DNA from: Thermodesulfovibrionales bacterium
Lineage (GTDB): Bacteria > Nitrospirota > Thermodesulfovibrionia > Thermodesulfovibrionales > SM23-35
DNA: 6,533 nucleotides
Assembly: GCA_020062205.1 (NCBI GenBank)
Contig: JAGUWT010000186.1
Coordinates: forward strand, 1 to 6,533
Reading direction: 5' to 3'
Within the stretch, counting starts at the first letter, position 1. Each line of letters opens with the position of its first letter. The notes under the pieces are model-generated. The model saw nothing but the letters and a program-made list of their open reading frames with translations. It ran no database searches and was not told where the DNA came from. Both the position numbers and the translations under genes were made by a program. Shown piece after piece: positions 1-6,143 of this stretch.

Positions 1-8
1 ATCTGCCC

Positions 9-38
9 TTGAAAAATTTTAGACCTTTCTGTTAACAT
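9..38 (+). promoter_or_regulatory. Candidate sigma-70-type promoter for the RDD gene (possibly leaderless)
   Basis: TTGAAA (9-14) and TAACAT (33-38) are separated by 18 bases, a reasonable match to a -35/-10 pair. The -10 box ends 5 bases before the ATG at 44, so transcription would begin at or within a base or two of the start codon. No Shine-Dalgarno lies upstream of that ATG, which fits a leaderless transcript. The pair is degenerate and lies in AT-rich sequence, so it could be chance. An alternative is read-through from a gene upstream of the window. Confidence 0.3.
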
Positions 39-43
39 TTTAA

Positions 44-496
44 ATGTCGGAGGAATTTAAAAAGGCAGGACTACTTCTCAGGACTGTCGCTAAAATCCTC
101 GACTATATCATCATTGCAGCGATAGCAGAGATAGTACCAAAAGCAGGTTTTTTTGCAGGGCTTGCCTATCTCTTGATAGGAGATGGCCTCTTTGAGGGGA
201 GGAGTTTAGGGAAAAAACTGATCGGGCTGAGGGTCGTCTCAGCAGATACAAATAAGCCTTGCACATTCAGAGATTCCATACTCAGGAATAGTCCCCTCGG
301 GGTTGGATATCTGTTATACAGGATACCCTGGATTGGATGGATATTTATTCTGCTTGTCTCTGTTGTTGAATTTATTATCTTGTTAGGGAGCAATGAGAGG
401 AAGCGTATCGGAGATGAGATTGCAAAAACCATAGTCATAGAAAGCCCCCAGGCTTATGTGCAGAATACAGATAAGAGTAGTCTCTATTCCGAATAA
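44..496 (+). CDS. RDD-family integral membrane protein
   Basis: A 150-residue protein with the RDD domain pattern. It begins with an N-terminal R13..A16...D20 motif leading into a hydrophobic stretch (about 18-45). Next comes the signature GRSLGKKLIGLRVV (52-65), followed by TFRDSILRN (74-82), a second hydrophobic region (about 84-115) and a closing RIGDEIAKTIVI segment. RDD proteins are small membrane proteins of mostly unknown role; some members have been linked to ion transport, which cannot be assumed here. An in-frame TAA immediately before the ATG (41-43) rules out a longer start, and there is no good alternative start downstream. No Shine-Dalgarno precedes the ATG, although GGAGG occurs just inside the gene (49-53). 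It ends 50 bases before mreB on the same strand and may be co-transcribed with the elongation operon, but a functional link is only inferred. Confidence 0.85.
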   Translation: MSEEFKKAGLLLRTVAKILDYIIIAAIAEIVPKAGFFAGLAYLLIGDGLFEGRSLGKKLIGLRVVSADTNKPCTFRDSILRNSPLGVGYLLYRIPWIGWIFILLVSVVEFIILLGSNERKRIGDEIAKTIVIESPQAYVQNTDKSSLYSE

Positions 497-536
497 TATA
501 TCAATGAAAAATACTCTTTTTATGTTTCGTTATCAT

Positions 537-543
537 AGGAGGG
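537..543 (+). promoter_or_regulatory. Strong ribosome binding site of mreB
   Basis: AGGAGGG is a near-perfect Shine-Dalgarno, placed 3-4 bases before the ATG at 547. The spacing is slightly short, but the site clearly selects that start. It is the strongest ribosome binding site in the operon. The later genes have weak sites and overlapping starts, consistent with MreB being made in the largest amount. Confidence 0.7.
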
Positions 544-546
544 TTA

Positions 547-1575
547 ATGTTTTATAACATACTCGGATGGTTTTCAAATGACCTTGCGATTGACCTGGGC
601 ACAGCAAATACCCTCGTCTATGTGAAAGGGAAAGGTATCGTATGTAATGAGCCGTCTGTTGTTGTGCAAAGGAAGGATGACAAAAAAATCATAGCAGTTG
701 GCATAGAAGCAAAAAAAATGCTTGGGAAAACCCCTGCAGATATAATAGCTATAAGACCGTTAAAGGATGGCGTCATTGCTGATTTCGATGCTACAGAAGA
801 GATGCTCAAATACTTCATAAAGAAGGTCCATAACAGGAGGAGCTTCGTATCACCACGCGTCATTATAGGAGTTCCATCAGGAATCACACAGGTTGAGCAG
901 AGGGCTGTAAAAGATGCTGCTCAGGCATCAGGAGCGAGAGAGGTATATCTCATCACAGAACCAATGGCAGCCGCGATTGGCGTTGGACTTCCCGTAAACG
1001 AGCCGTCCGGCAACATGATTGTTGATATCGGAGGTGGGACAACTGATATTGCGGTCATATCCTTAGACGGTGTCGTGTATAGCAAGGCAGTAAAAGTAGC
1101 TGGTGACAAGATGGATGAGGCGATTATGGCTTACATTAAACGGAGATACAATCTCATGATAGGTGAAAGAACAGCTGAGCTGACAAAAAATGAAATCGGT
1201 TCTGCCTGTGATACAGGAAACAACGATCAGCGCTCAATGGATATTAAAGGAAGAGACCTTATCTCAGGGATACCAAAAACTGTAACCATTTATGAAACAG
1301 AAATCCGTGAGGCCATCAGTGAACCTGTAAACATAATCCTTGATACGATTAAGGTCATCCTTGAGAATACACCTCCTGAAATCGCTGCAGATATTGTAGA
1401 CAGTGGGATCGTCCTTGCCGGTGGTGGTGCCCTTCTCAGAGGCCTTGACTTACTTATCAGAAAAGAGACCGGACTTCCGGTAATTGTGGCAGAAGACCCC
1501 CTCACAGCAGTCGTCCGTGGGGTCGGTAAGATGCTTGATGAGTTAGACCTGCTGAGAAGAATAGCAATCAATTAG
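547..1575 (+). CDS. mreB: Rod shape-determining protein MreB (bacterial actin)
   Basis: 342 residues, the normal MreB length. MreB is an ATP-binding actin homologue that forms short filaments under the cytoplasmic membrane and guides the elongation machinery. The actin-fold motifs are all present: phosphate-1 loop DLGTANT (16-22), the EPMAAAIG segment (138-145) with the conserved glutamate, phosphate-2 loop DIGGGTTD (160-167), the GERTAELTKNEIGSA region typical of MreB, the GRDLISGIPKT stretch, and the adenosine motif LAGGGALLRG (290-299). The start MFYNILGWFSND resembles the amphipathic N-terminal membrane anchor of Gram-negative MreB. It heads the mre cluster, with mreC starting two bases after its stop. 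No residues look damaged. Identification is essentially certain; MreB-like paralogues such as Mbl are less likely given the adjacent mreC and mreD. Confidence 0.98.
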   Translation: MFYNILGWFSNDLAIDLGTANTLVYVKGKGIVCNEPSVVVQRKDDKKIIAVGIEAKKMLGKTPADIIAIRPLKDGVIADFDATEEMLKYFIKKVHNRRSFVSPRVIIGVPSGITQVEQRAVKDAAQASGAREVYLITEPMAAAIGVGLPVNEPSGNMIVDIGGGTTDIAVISLDGVVYSKAVKVAGDKMDEAIMAYIKRRYNLMIGERTAELTKNEIGSACDTGNNDQRSMDIKGRDLISGIPKTVTIYETEIREAISEPVNIILDTIKVILENTPPEIAADIVDSGIVLAGGGALLRGLDLLIRKETGLPVIVAEDPLTAVVRGVGKMLDELDLLRRIAIN

Positions 1576-1577
1576 GA

Positions 1578-2360
1578 ATGCCCAAAAAAAGGCTCCTGCT
1601 CTTTCTCTTTATTCTCATCCTATCCATTGGCTTGATGACGTATCAGAACAATAGAGAGCACCTCAGGCCTTTTCAATTTTTCAGCAATGTACTGAACGGG
1701 GTTCATGCTATCGTAAATTCCATAACAGACTCTTTTACTTCTCCCTTGAAAAGAATGCTGATCAGGGAAGAGGAAAACGTGCGATTAAAGGCAGAGATCG
1801 ATAAATTGATGAGAGAGCAACAGCGCATGCATGAGGTTTTCTTTGAAAATAAGAGACTCAGAGGACTCCTTTCACTGAAGGAAAAGGAATACAGATATGT
1901 TACCGCAGCACGTGTGATCGCGAGAGGAGCAGATATATGGTCAAATACCCTTATTCTCGATAAAGGGCTTTCCAGCGGCATTATGAAAGATATGACAGCT
2001 ATCACTCAAAGGGGTCTCGTTGGGAAAATTTCTGAGGCATCAAGTTCATACTCGCACCTCCTTCTCCTGACCGACATAAATTTCTCCGCAGCGGTAAGGT
2101 TTCAGGAAAGCAGGGAAGAGGGCATAATTTCAGGCACGGGCTTCAGGAAATGCCAGTTAAAATACATCCCGTATGAAGAAGAAGTAAAGAAAGGTGATAT
2201 TCTCATAACATCTGGACTTGACTCGCTTTTCCCATCAGGGATTCCTGTTGGTTATGTCTCAATAGTCGAAAAAAAAGGTACCGGGATTTTTCAGTATATT
2301 GAAGTAACCCCCTTTGAAGACAACACAAAGACCGAAGAAGTAGCAATAATAAAAAGATGA
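1578..2360 (+). CDS. mreC: Rod shape-determining protein MreC
   Basis: 260 residues, at the short end for MreC. It has a basic N-terminus followed by one membrane span (about 5-22). A charged helical segment rich in E/K/R/L (about 60-102) is likely the dimerising coiled coil. The beta-rich extracytoplasmic domain (about 105-260) contains the family-typical ITSGLDSLFPSGIPVGYV stretch. MreC is a bitopic scaffold whose periplasmic domain binds and activates PBP2 and links it to MreB through MreD. The ATG lies two bases after the mreB stop, and the AGGA overlapping that stop (TAGGAATG) is the only ribosome binding site, so translational coupling to mreB is likely. It lacks the extended C-terminal tail seen in some longer homologues such as that of E. 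coli. Its last four bases overlap mreD. Confidence 0.95.
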   Translation: MPKKRLLLFLFILILSIGLMTYQNNREHLRPFQFFSNVLNGVHAIVNSITDSFTSPLKRMLIREEENVRLKAEIDKLMREQQRMHEVFFENKRLRGLLSLKEKEYRYVTAARVIARGADIWSNTLILDKGLSSGIMKDMTAITQRGLVGKISEASSSYSHLLLLTDINFSAAVRFQESREEGIISGTGFRKCQLKYIPYEEEVKKGDILITSGLDSLFPSGIPVGYVSIVEKKGTGIFQYIEVTPFEDNTKTEEVAIIKR

Positions 2361-2878
2361 TATACATCCTTTGTTGGGTAGGTGTAACCTTTTTCGTATT
2401 CATCTTACAAGGGAGGGTTTCATTCCTTGATGTCGCCCCGAATTTCACCGTTGTTTTAGCATACTATGCAGGCATACGAAAGGGAGAGGTCAGTGGAATG
2501 TTTATTGGCTCGCTGATTGGTGTGATCGAAGACAGCCTTTCGTGTGCATTCCTCGGGCCCAATCTCCTCAGCAAAGGCCTTGTGGGGTTTTTTTCTTCTT
2601 TTATGTCTGGCAGTTTTTTCCGATGGACTACTCTTTTAGGTATTATTGGAATATCAACCCTGACATTGATAGACAGCACGGTTGTTTTGGTCTCACGGAG
2701 TATTTTTGAACGGTTGCCCGTGAGCATTTCAGGAGCAGCTTTTATCATCATAGTTCAGTTAATGATAAATGCCCCCTTAGGAATATTTATCAGGCCGAAG
2801 GAAACATCAAATCCCTCTCAGTCACCCTTGACGAAAGGGCGATTTTCAAGAAAGCTTGAATTTTTCAGGCAAAAGTGA
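2357..2878 (+). CDS. mreD: Rod shape-determining protein MreD
   Basis: 173 residues, very hydrophobic, with about five membrane segments, as expected for MreD, the integral membrane partner of MreC. The region GVIEDSLSCAFLGPNLLSKG matches the conserved MreD pattern with an acidic pair followed by LG and N. The start overlaps the mreC stop as ATGA, a classic coupling arrangement, and the stop overlaps the next start as GTGA. The last membrane segment ends near residue 146. The remaining roughly 25 residues are hydrophilic, and the part beginning NPSQSPLTKG appears to be encoded by a dispersed palindromic DNA repeat (see the repeat entry), so this tail is probably a late addition rather than part of the MreD fold. 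Sequence similarity is low across this family, but position and topology make the call firm. Confidence 0.92.
   Translation: MIYILCWVGVTFFVFILQGRVSFLDVAPNFTVVLAYYAGIRKGEVSGMFIGSLIGVIEDSLSCAFLGPNLLSKGLVGFFSSFMSGSFFRWTTLLGIIGISTLTLIDSTVVLVSRSIFERLPVSISGAAFIIIVQLMINAPLGIFIRPKETSNPSQSPLTKGRFSRKLEFFRQK
2809..2850 (+). repeat. Degenerate palindromic repeat inside the 3' end of mreD
   Basis: The sequence contains TCACCCTT (2822-2829), a 5-base loop, and AAGGGCGA (2835-2842). Together they form an 8-pair stem with one A-C mismatch, preceded by AAATCCCTCTCAG. The layout resembles the dispersed C-rich/G-rich intergenic repeats common in some Gram-negative genomes. When read through in this frame, those repeats yield peptides of the NPPQSPFTKGG type; here the peptide is NPSQSPLTKG. 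The match to that element class is from memory and the copy is degenerate. It lies wholly within the mreD reading frame, after the last membrane segment. Confidence 0.5.
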
Positions 2879-4689
2879 AAAGCGAATCTGAAAAGATCAT
2901 AATTATATCCTATGTTGTGATTGCAGTTTTCCTGTTGCTTATCATGAGACTCTGGCAGCTTCAGATATTAGAAGGTAGTAAATACAAAAAACTCTCTGAA
3001 GCAAACAGGCTCAGGATAATGGCAATTCCAGCACCACGGGGAATTCTATTCGACAGAAACGGTATCCCACTCGTTAAAAATTCCTCATATTATTGTGCAT
3101 CGATAATCCCCGGTGAATTCGATCAGGGTAAGGTTGAAATGCTTGCAAAAGTTGTTAAAATGCCGGCTGAGGAAATACTTGATAAGTTACATAAGAAAAG
3201 TCTGAGTCCTTTTGTCCCCATCAAACTGAAACAGGGCATACTTTTTCAGGAAGTAGCACATATTGAATCGAGGAAATCCGACTTTCCAGGCCTTATTATT
3301 GAAACAGATATCAGCAGGGACTATATATATGGAGATACTGGATCACATCTTATCGGTTATCTTGGAAAACTGAGTCCATCCCAATCAAAAGATCCTGCAT
3401 TTGAAGATATACCGCCTGATGCATTCATTGGACAGTGGGGTGTTGAAAAGCTCTTTGACAAATCACTGAGAGGTGTTCCCGGTAAGAGGATCATTGAGGT
3501 CGATGCACTTGGCAGGGAGTTAAGAATGTTACAGGAAAAACCTCCGATAAAGGGGGAGGATATCCAGCTCAGCATAGACATTAATCTCCAGAAAAAGGCT
3601 GAAAAGGCATTCGGAGACAGGGCAGGTGCACTTGTTGCAATAAAACCTGCTACTGGCGAGATTCTTGGCATGGTCAGTAAGCCCTCCTTTGACCCCAATT
3701 TATTCACAAGGGGAATAAGCTCTGATGATTGGATAGCCCTTGCGCGTAATAAAAAAAATCCTATGTTGAACCGGGCATTGCAAAGCCAGTATCCACCTGG
3801 CTCGACGTTCAAGATTGTTACTGCAATAGCAGGTCTTGAAGAAGGCGTTATTACTCCTGAGACAAAGGTAGACTGCAGGGGTGGAATAACCTATGGCAAA
3901 TGGCAATTTGGATGCTGGCGTAAACACGGGCACGGTGTGGTTTCGCTGCACAGGGCGATCGTGGAATCATGTGATGTATATTTTTATGAAGTCGGGAGAC
4001 GGCTTGGTATTGACAGAATTTATCATTATGCCACAAGCCTCGGTTTAGGAAAGGAGACAGGTATTGGACTTGGAAAGGAACGCAGGGGATTAATACCAAA
4101 TACGAAATGGAAACAGGACAATAAAAAACTCCCGTGGTTCCTTGGCGAAACCTTTAATGCCTCGATAGGTCAGGGATATGTTGCTGCAACTCCTGTTCAG
4201 ATGGCTGTCCTGACAAGTGCAATAGCAACTGGAGGAAACATATACACGCCATCATTGGTAAAGGATTCAAAACCAGCAATTGCCGGGAATATAAAGATAA
4301 AACCAGAGACTCTCGAAATTGTTAAAAAAGGACTCTCTGGTGTTGTGAATGAGCCTGGGGGAACAGGATGGGCTGCTCATTCACCGTTGACAAGCATCGG
4401 TGGCAAAACAGGAACAGCTCAGGTTATATCACAGGATGCCTCTCGCTATCTTGCTGAGCGGTTCAGGGATCATGCATGGTTTGTTGCCTTTGCCCCGGTT
4501 GAAAAACCAGAGATAGCACTTGTAGTATTTGTTGAACATGGTGGACACGGAGGAGGTGCAGCAGCCCCGATTGCAAAGATAGCGATTGAGGAATATTTAA
4601 TAAATTCAAAACTCAACCCTGCATCACGTTCAGGGCAAGATTCAAAATTGGGAATTCAGAATGTTACGCATAGACCGCAGGACGATTGA
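2875..4689 (+). CDS. mrdA: Penicillin-binding protein 2 (peptidoglycan D,D-transpeptidase)
   Basis: 604 residues, a typical class B PBP of the elongation complex. It cross-links peptidoglycan stem peptides in the periplasm and partners with the glycosyltransferase RodA. A single membrane anchor spans about 7-29. The non-catalytic pedestal begins with APRGILFDRNG (53-63) and includes the IGQWGVEKLFDKSLRG stretch. The transpeptidase domain has all three active-site motifs: STFK with the acyl-ester serine S310 and K313, SCD (365-367), and KTG (511-513). The SxD form of the second motif is usual for PBP2. Translation starts at a GTG overlapping the mreD stop, with only a weak AGG upstream, so coupling is likely. 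The last 30 or so residues, beyond EEYLIN, are low-complexity and probably not structured; their end overlaps the start of rodA by 29 bases. Confidence 0.97.
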   Translation: MKSESEKIIIISYVVIAVFLLLIMRLWQLQILEGSKYKKLSEANRLRIMAIPAPRGILFDRNGIPLVKNSSYYCASIIPGEFDQGKVEMLAKVVKMPAEEILDKLHKKSLSPFVPIKLKQGILFQEVAHIESRKSDFPGLIIETDISRDYIYGDTGSHLIGYLGKLSPSQSKDPAFEDIPPDAFIGQWGVEKLFDKSLRGVPGKRIIEVDALGRELRMLQEKPPIKGEDIQLSIDINLQKKAEKAFGDRAGALVAIKPATGEILGMVSKPSFDPNLFTRGISSDDWIALARNKKNPMLNRALQSQYPPGSTFKIVTAIAGLEEGVITPETKVDCRGGITYGKWQFGCWRKHGHGVVSLHRAIVESCDVYFYEVGRRLGIDRIYHYATSLGLGKETGIGLGKERRGLIPNTKWKQDNKKLPWFLGETFNASIGQGYVAATPVQMAVLTSAIATGGNIYTPSLVKDSKPAIAGNIKIKPETLEIVKKGLSGVVNEPGGTGWAAHSPLTSIGGKTGTAQVISQDASRYLAERFRDHAWFVAFAPVEKPEIALVVFVEHGGHGGGAAAPIAKIAIEEYLINSKLNPASRSGQDSKLGIQNVTHRPQDD

Positions 4690-5779
4690 AAGTTTTGATT
4701 GGGTAACGCTTTTCATAGTGATTGTTATCGCCGTTATCGGGATTGTTACGATATTCAGTGCAACAAGACCGCTTACAGAAGGTGAACATTCACCTTTTTA
4801 TATAAAACAGGGCACATGGCTCATCCTCGGAGTTATTGCATTATTGTTTATTGTTAGTTTTGACTACGTCTGGTTGAGTCGATTTTGTCTCCCTCTTTAT
4901 ATTCTGGGGATTCTTACTTTGATAGCGGTATACATTGCAGGGAAGATCGGGATGGGAGCCCAGAGATGGTTAAGCCTCGGCCCTCTCTCTTTCCAACCAT
5001 CAGAATTCTTTAAGCTTATATACATTATCATGCTTTCACAACAGCTCAGTATAATCAATGGCCCTCTCAGGACAACCTCTCTGTTCCGGGTGTTTTTCTT
5101 GATTGTTCTTCCCCCGTTCGTTCTTCTCATAAAACAGCCTGACTTAGGAACAGCTTTAATCATCATGATAATCTTTGCCTCTTTAATACTTGCAAAGGGA
5201 CTTTATAAAAAGGTTGCGATACTCTTTGTGATCATCAGTTTAATATCCTTACCCTTCCTGGGCAATATATTCTGGGAAGGACTCAGAGATTACCAGAAGA
5301 ACAGGATTGTTGCATTCATAGAACCAAAGGCTGATCCGAGCGGAATAGGCTATCATATAAACCAATCCAAGATTACAGCAGGCTCTGGAGGATTGATCGG
5401 AAAAGGATATATGAAAGGCACACAGGGGCCTTTCAGGTTTCTCCCTGAAAAACACACCGACTTTATATTCGCAGTATTTGCTGAAGAATGGGGATTCCTT
5501 GGAAGCTTCATACTGTTATTTCTCTATCTCTTCTTAATACTCAGAGGTCTCGATACAGCAAGGAAGGCACGGGATGACTTCGGAAGACTGCTCGCACTTG
5601 GGATTACCATTATGTTTTCTATCTATCTCTTTGTGAATATCGGTATGACGCTGGGGATGGCACCAGTCGTGGGGATACCGCTCCCTTTCATGAGTTATGG
5701 GGGAACCGCACTCCTTTCAAATCTCTTATCAATAGGGGTATTGATCAGCATAAGGAGCCGTCGCTTTTACCTCTTTTAG
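4661..5779 (+). CDS. rodA: RodA, SEDS-family peptidoglycan glycosyltransferase
   Basis: 372 residues, matching the usual RodA length. It is a polytopic membrane protein of about ten spans that polymerises lipid II into glycan strands as the partner of PBP2. SEDS hallmarks are present: IKQPDLGTALI, the GTQGPFRFLPEKHTDFIF segment containing D267, and the C-terminal GIPLPFMSYGGTALL motif. By my alignment from memory D267 corresponds to the essential aspartate D262 of E. coli RodA. The ATG at 4661 lies inside mrdA, with GGGA (4650-4653) seven bases upstream, and gives the normal N-terminus (charged, then FDW and the first span). RodA rather than FtsW is supported by the adjacent PBP2 and mre genes. 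It is the last gene of the operon; no hairpin plus T-run terminator follows directly, only a T-run at 5785-5792 without a stem. Confidence 0.96.
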   Translation: MLRIDRRTIESFDWVTLFIVIVIAVIGIVTIFSATRPLTEGEHSPFYIKQGTWLILGVIALLFIVSFDYVWLSRFCLPLYILGILTLIAVYIAGKIGMGAQRWLSLGPLSFQPSEFFKLIYIIMLSQQLSIINGPLRTTSLFRVFFLIVLPPFVLLIKQPDLGTALIIMIIFASLILAKGLYKKVAILFVIISLISLPFLGNIFWEGLRDYQKNRIVAFIEPKADPSGIGYHINQSKITAGSGGLIGKGYMKGTQGPFRFLPEKHTDFIFAVFAEEWGFLGSFILLFLYLFLILRGLDTARKARDDFGRLLALGITIMFSIYLFVNIGMTLGMAPVVGIPLPFMSYGGTALLSNLLSIGVLISIRSRRFYLF

Positions 5780-5793
5780 TGAAATTTTTTTTC

Positions 5794-5802
5794 TGATATA
5801 AT
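5794..5802 (+). promoter_or_regulatory. Extended -10 promoter candidate downstream of rodA
   Basis: TGATATAAT (5794-5802) is a perfect TGnTATAAT extended -10 element, 15 bases after the rodA stop. No good -35 lies at 17 bases upstream, but extended -10 promoters can work without one. Transcription would start near 5809, run rightward through the palindromic repeat and reach the tRNA about 180 bases on. It could be a distal tRNA promoter, a promoter for a short non-coding transcript, or a chance match in AT-rich DNA. Confidence 0.4.
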
Positions 5803-5836
5803 TTAGAAATTCAACTTTCGCAGATGCTATTTAATC

Positions 5837-5905
5837 GTCATTCCGTGCTTGACACGGAATCCAGTTCCTTATTCATATCTGGATTCCTGCTTTCGCAGGA
5901 ATGAC
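5837..5905. repeat. 69-base palindromic dispersed-type repeat (paired dRS3-like hairpins)
   Basis: Two short perfect hairpins sit in tandem. The first is ATTCCGTG (5840-5847), loop CTTGA, CACGGAAT (5853-5860). The second is ATTCCTGC (5883-5890), loop TTTC, GCAGGAAT (5895-5902). The whole unit is also an inverted repeat: GTCATTCC (5837-5844) pairs with GGAATGAC (5898-5905), and GGAATCCAG (5856-5864) pairs with CTGGATTCC (5879-5887), around a 14-base loop. The ATTCC...GGAAT core and the GTCATTCC/GGAATGAC ends match a widespread class of small non-coding repeats (dRS3/NEMIS-like elements of Neisseria and look-alikes in many phyla). It encodes no protein. It lies just beyond rodA and might stabilise or process the operon's 3' end, but it lacks a T-run and is not a canonical terminator. 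Confidence 0.8.
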
Positions 5906-5950
5906 AACACTATGTTAGTATTGGTTTTGCAAAAATTATATTTAAAATTC

Positions 5951-5978
5951 TTAACTATTCACTGTTTACTCATAACTA
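5951..5978 (+). promoter_or_regulatory. Weak proximal promoter candidate for the tRNA gene
   Basis: TTAACT (5951-5956) and TAACTA (5973-5978) are 16 bases apart, and the second box ends 9 bases before the mature tRNA 5' end. Both boxes lie in a repeated TAACTAT (5952-5958 and 5973-5979). Position is suitable for a tRNA promoter with a very short leader, but both boxes match the consensus only moderately. Confidence 0.25.
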
Positions 5979-5987
5979 TCGTTCTAT

Positions 5988-6064
5988 GGCGGTGTAGCTC
6001 AGTTGGTTAGAGCATGCGGCTCATATCCGCAGTGTCCGGGGTTCAAATCCCTGCACCGCCACCA
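5988..6064 (+). tRNA. tRNA with CAU anticodon, probably elongator tRNA-Met
   Basis: A full 77-base cloverleaf with encoded CCA. The acceptor stem GGCGGTG (5988-5994) pairs with CACCGCC (6054-6060), discriminator A6061, then CCA 6062-6064. D stem GCTC/GAGC (5997-6000, 6010-6013). Anticodon stem TGCGG/CCGCA (6015-6019, 6027-6031) around loop CTCATAT with anticodon CAT at 6022-6024. T stem CGGGG/CCCTG (6037-6041, 6049-6053) around TTCAAAT. The G1-C72 pair and ordinary D stem exclude initiator tRNA-fMet. The remaining choice is elongator Met or the lysidine-modified Ile (AUA) tRNA. The GGCGGTGTAGCTCAG start is like elongator Met of other bacteria, so Met is preferred, but Ile2 cannot be excluded by eye. 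Position 38 is U. Confidence 0.95.
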
Positions 6065-6116
6065 ATTCCTTAAATATAAGTCCGTCATTCTCAATTACCC
6101 TGTAGTTCCAACCCAT
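6065..6116 (-). pseudogene. 5' fragment of an unidentified gene, cut off at the tRNA 3' end
   Basis: On the - strand an ATG (6116-6114) is preceded by a good Shine-Dalgarno, GAAAAGGGG (complement of 6132-6124), seven bases upstream. The reading frame encodes MGWNYRVIENDGLIFKE and then runs directly into the antisense of the tRNA (giving VAVQGFEPRTL..., the familiar spurious peptide of antisense tRNA). It stops at 6021, for 31 residues in all. MGWNYRV resembles, from memory, the first residues of a family of small uncharacterised proteins beginning M-WNYRV(I/V); this is not a firm identification. The strong start signal joined abruptly to a tRNA end suggests a truncated gene. It lies 27 bases downstream of the vapC-like gene on the same strand and was probably in one transcription unit with it. 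It could instead be a chance short ORF. Confidence 0.4.
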
Positions 6117-6143
6117 GGATAATCCCCTTTTCTACCGCTACAG

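Noticed and set aside
531..536. TATCAT considered as a -10 box for a dedicated mreB promoter
   Set aside because: It directly abuts the Shine-Dalgarno, so transcription would start at or beyond the ribosome binding site, and no -35 is present about 17 bases upstream.
2845..2865. TTCAAG-AAAG-CTTGAA hairpin followed by TTTTT at the end of mreD, considered as an intrinsic terminator
   Set aside because: The stem is only 6 pairs with two G-C pairs, and it lies inside a continuous operon 10 bases before the PBP2 start. It is too weak to call a terminator.
3357..3812. 151-codon open frame on the - strand inside the PBP2 gene
   Set aside because: It lies entirely antisense to well-supported PBP2 domains, including the pedestal, and its translation shows no recognisable motif. 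It is a coding-strand shadow, as are the other antisense frames within mreB, mreC, mreD, mrdA and rodA.
5785..5792. T-run after rodA, considered as an intrinsic terminator
   Set aside because: No stable stem-loop could be drawn immediately upstream of the T-run.
5837..5905. CRISPR array or riboswitch
   Set aside because: There is one palindromic unit rather than repeated direct repeats with spacers, and the fold matches a known style of dispersed intergenic repeat rather than any riboswitch I recognise.
5988..6064. Initiator tRNA-fMet identity for the CAU tRNA
   Set aside because: Initiator tRNAs have an unpaired first acceptor position (C1/A72); here G1 pairs with C72, and the D stem has the ordinary C11-G24 pair.
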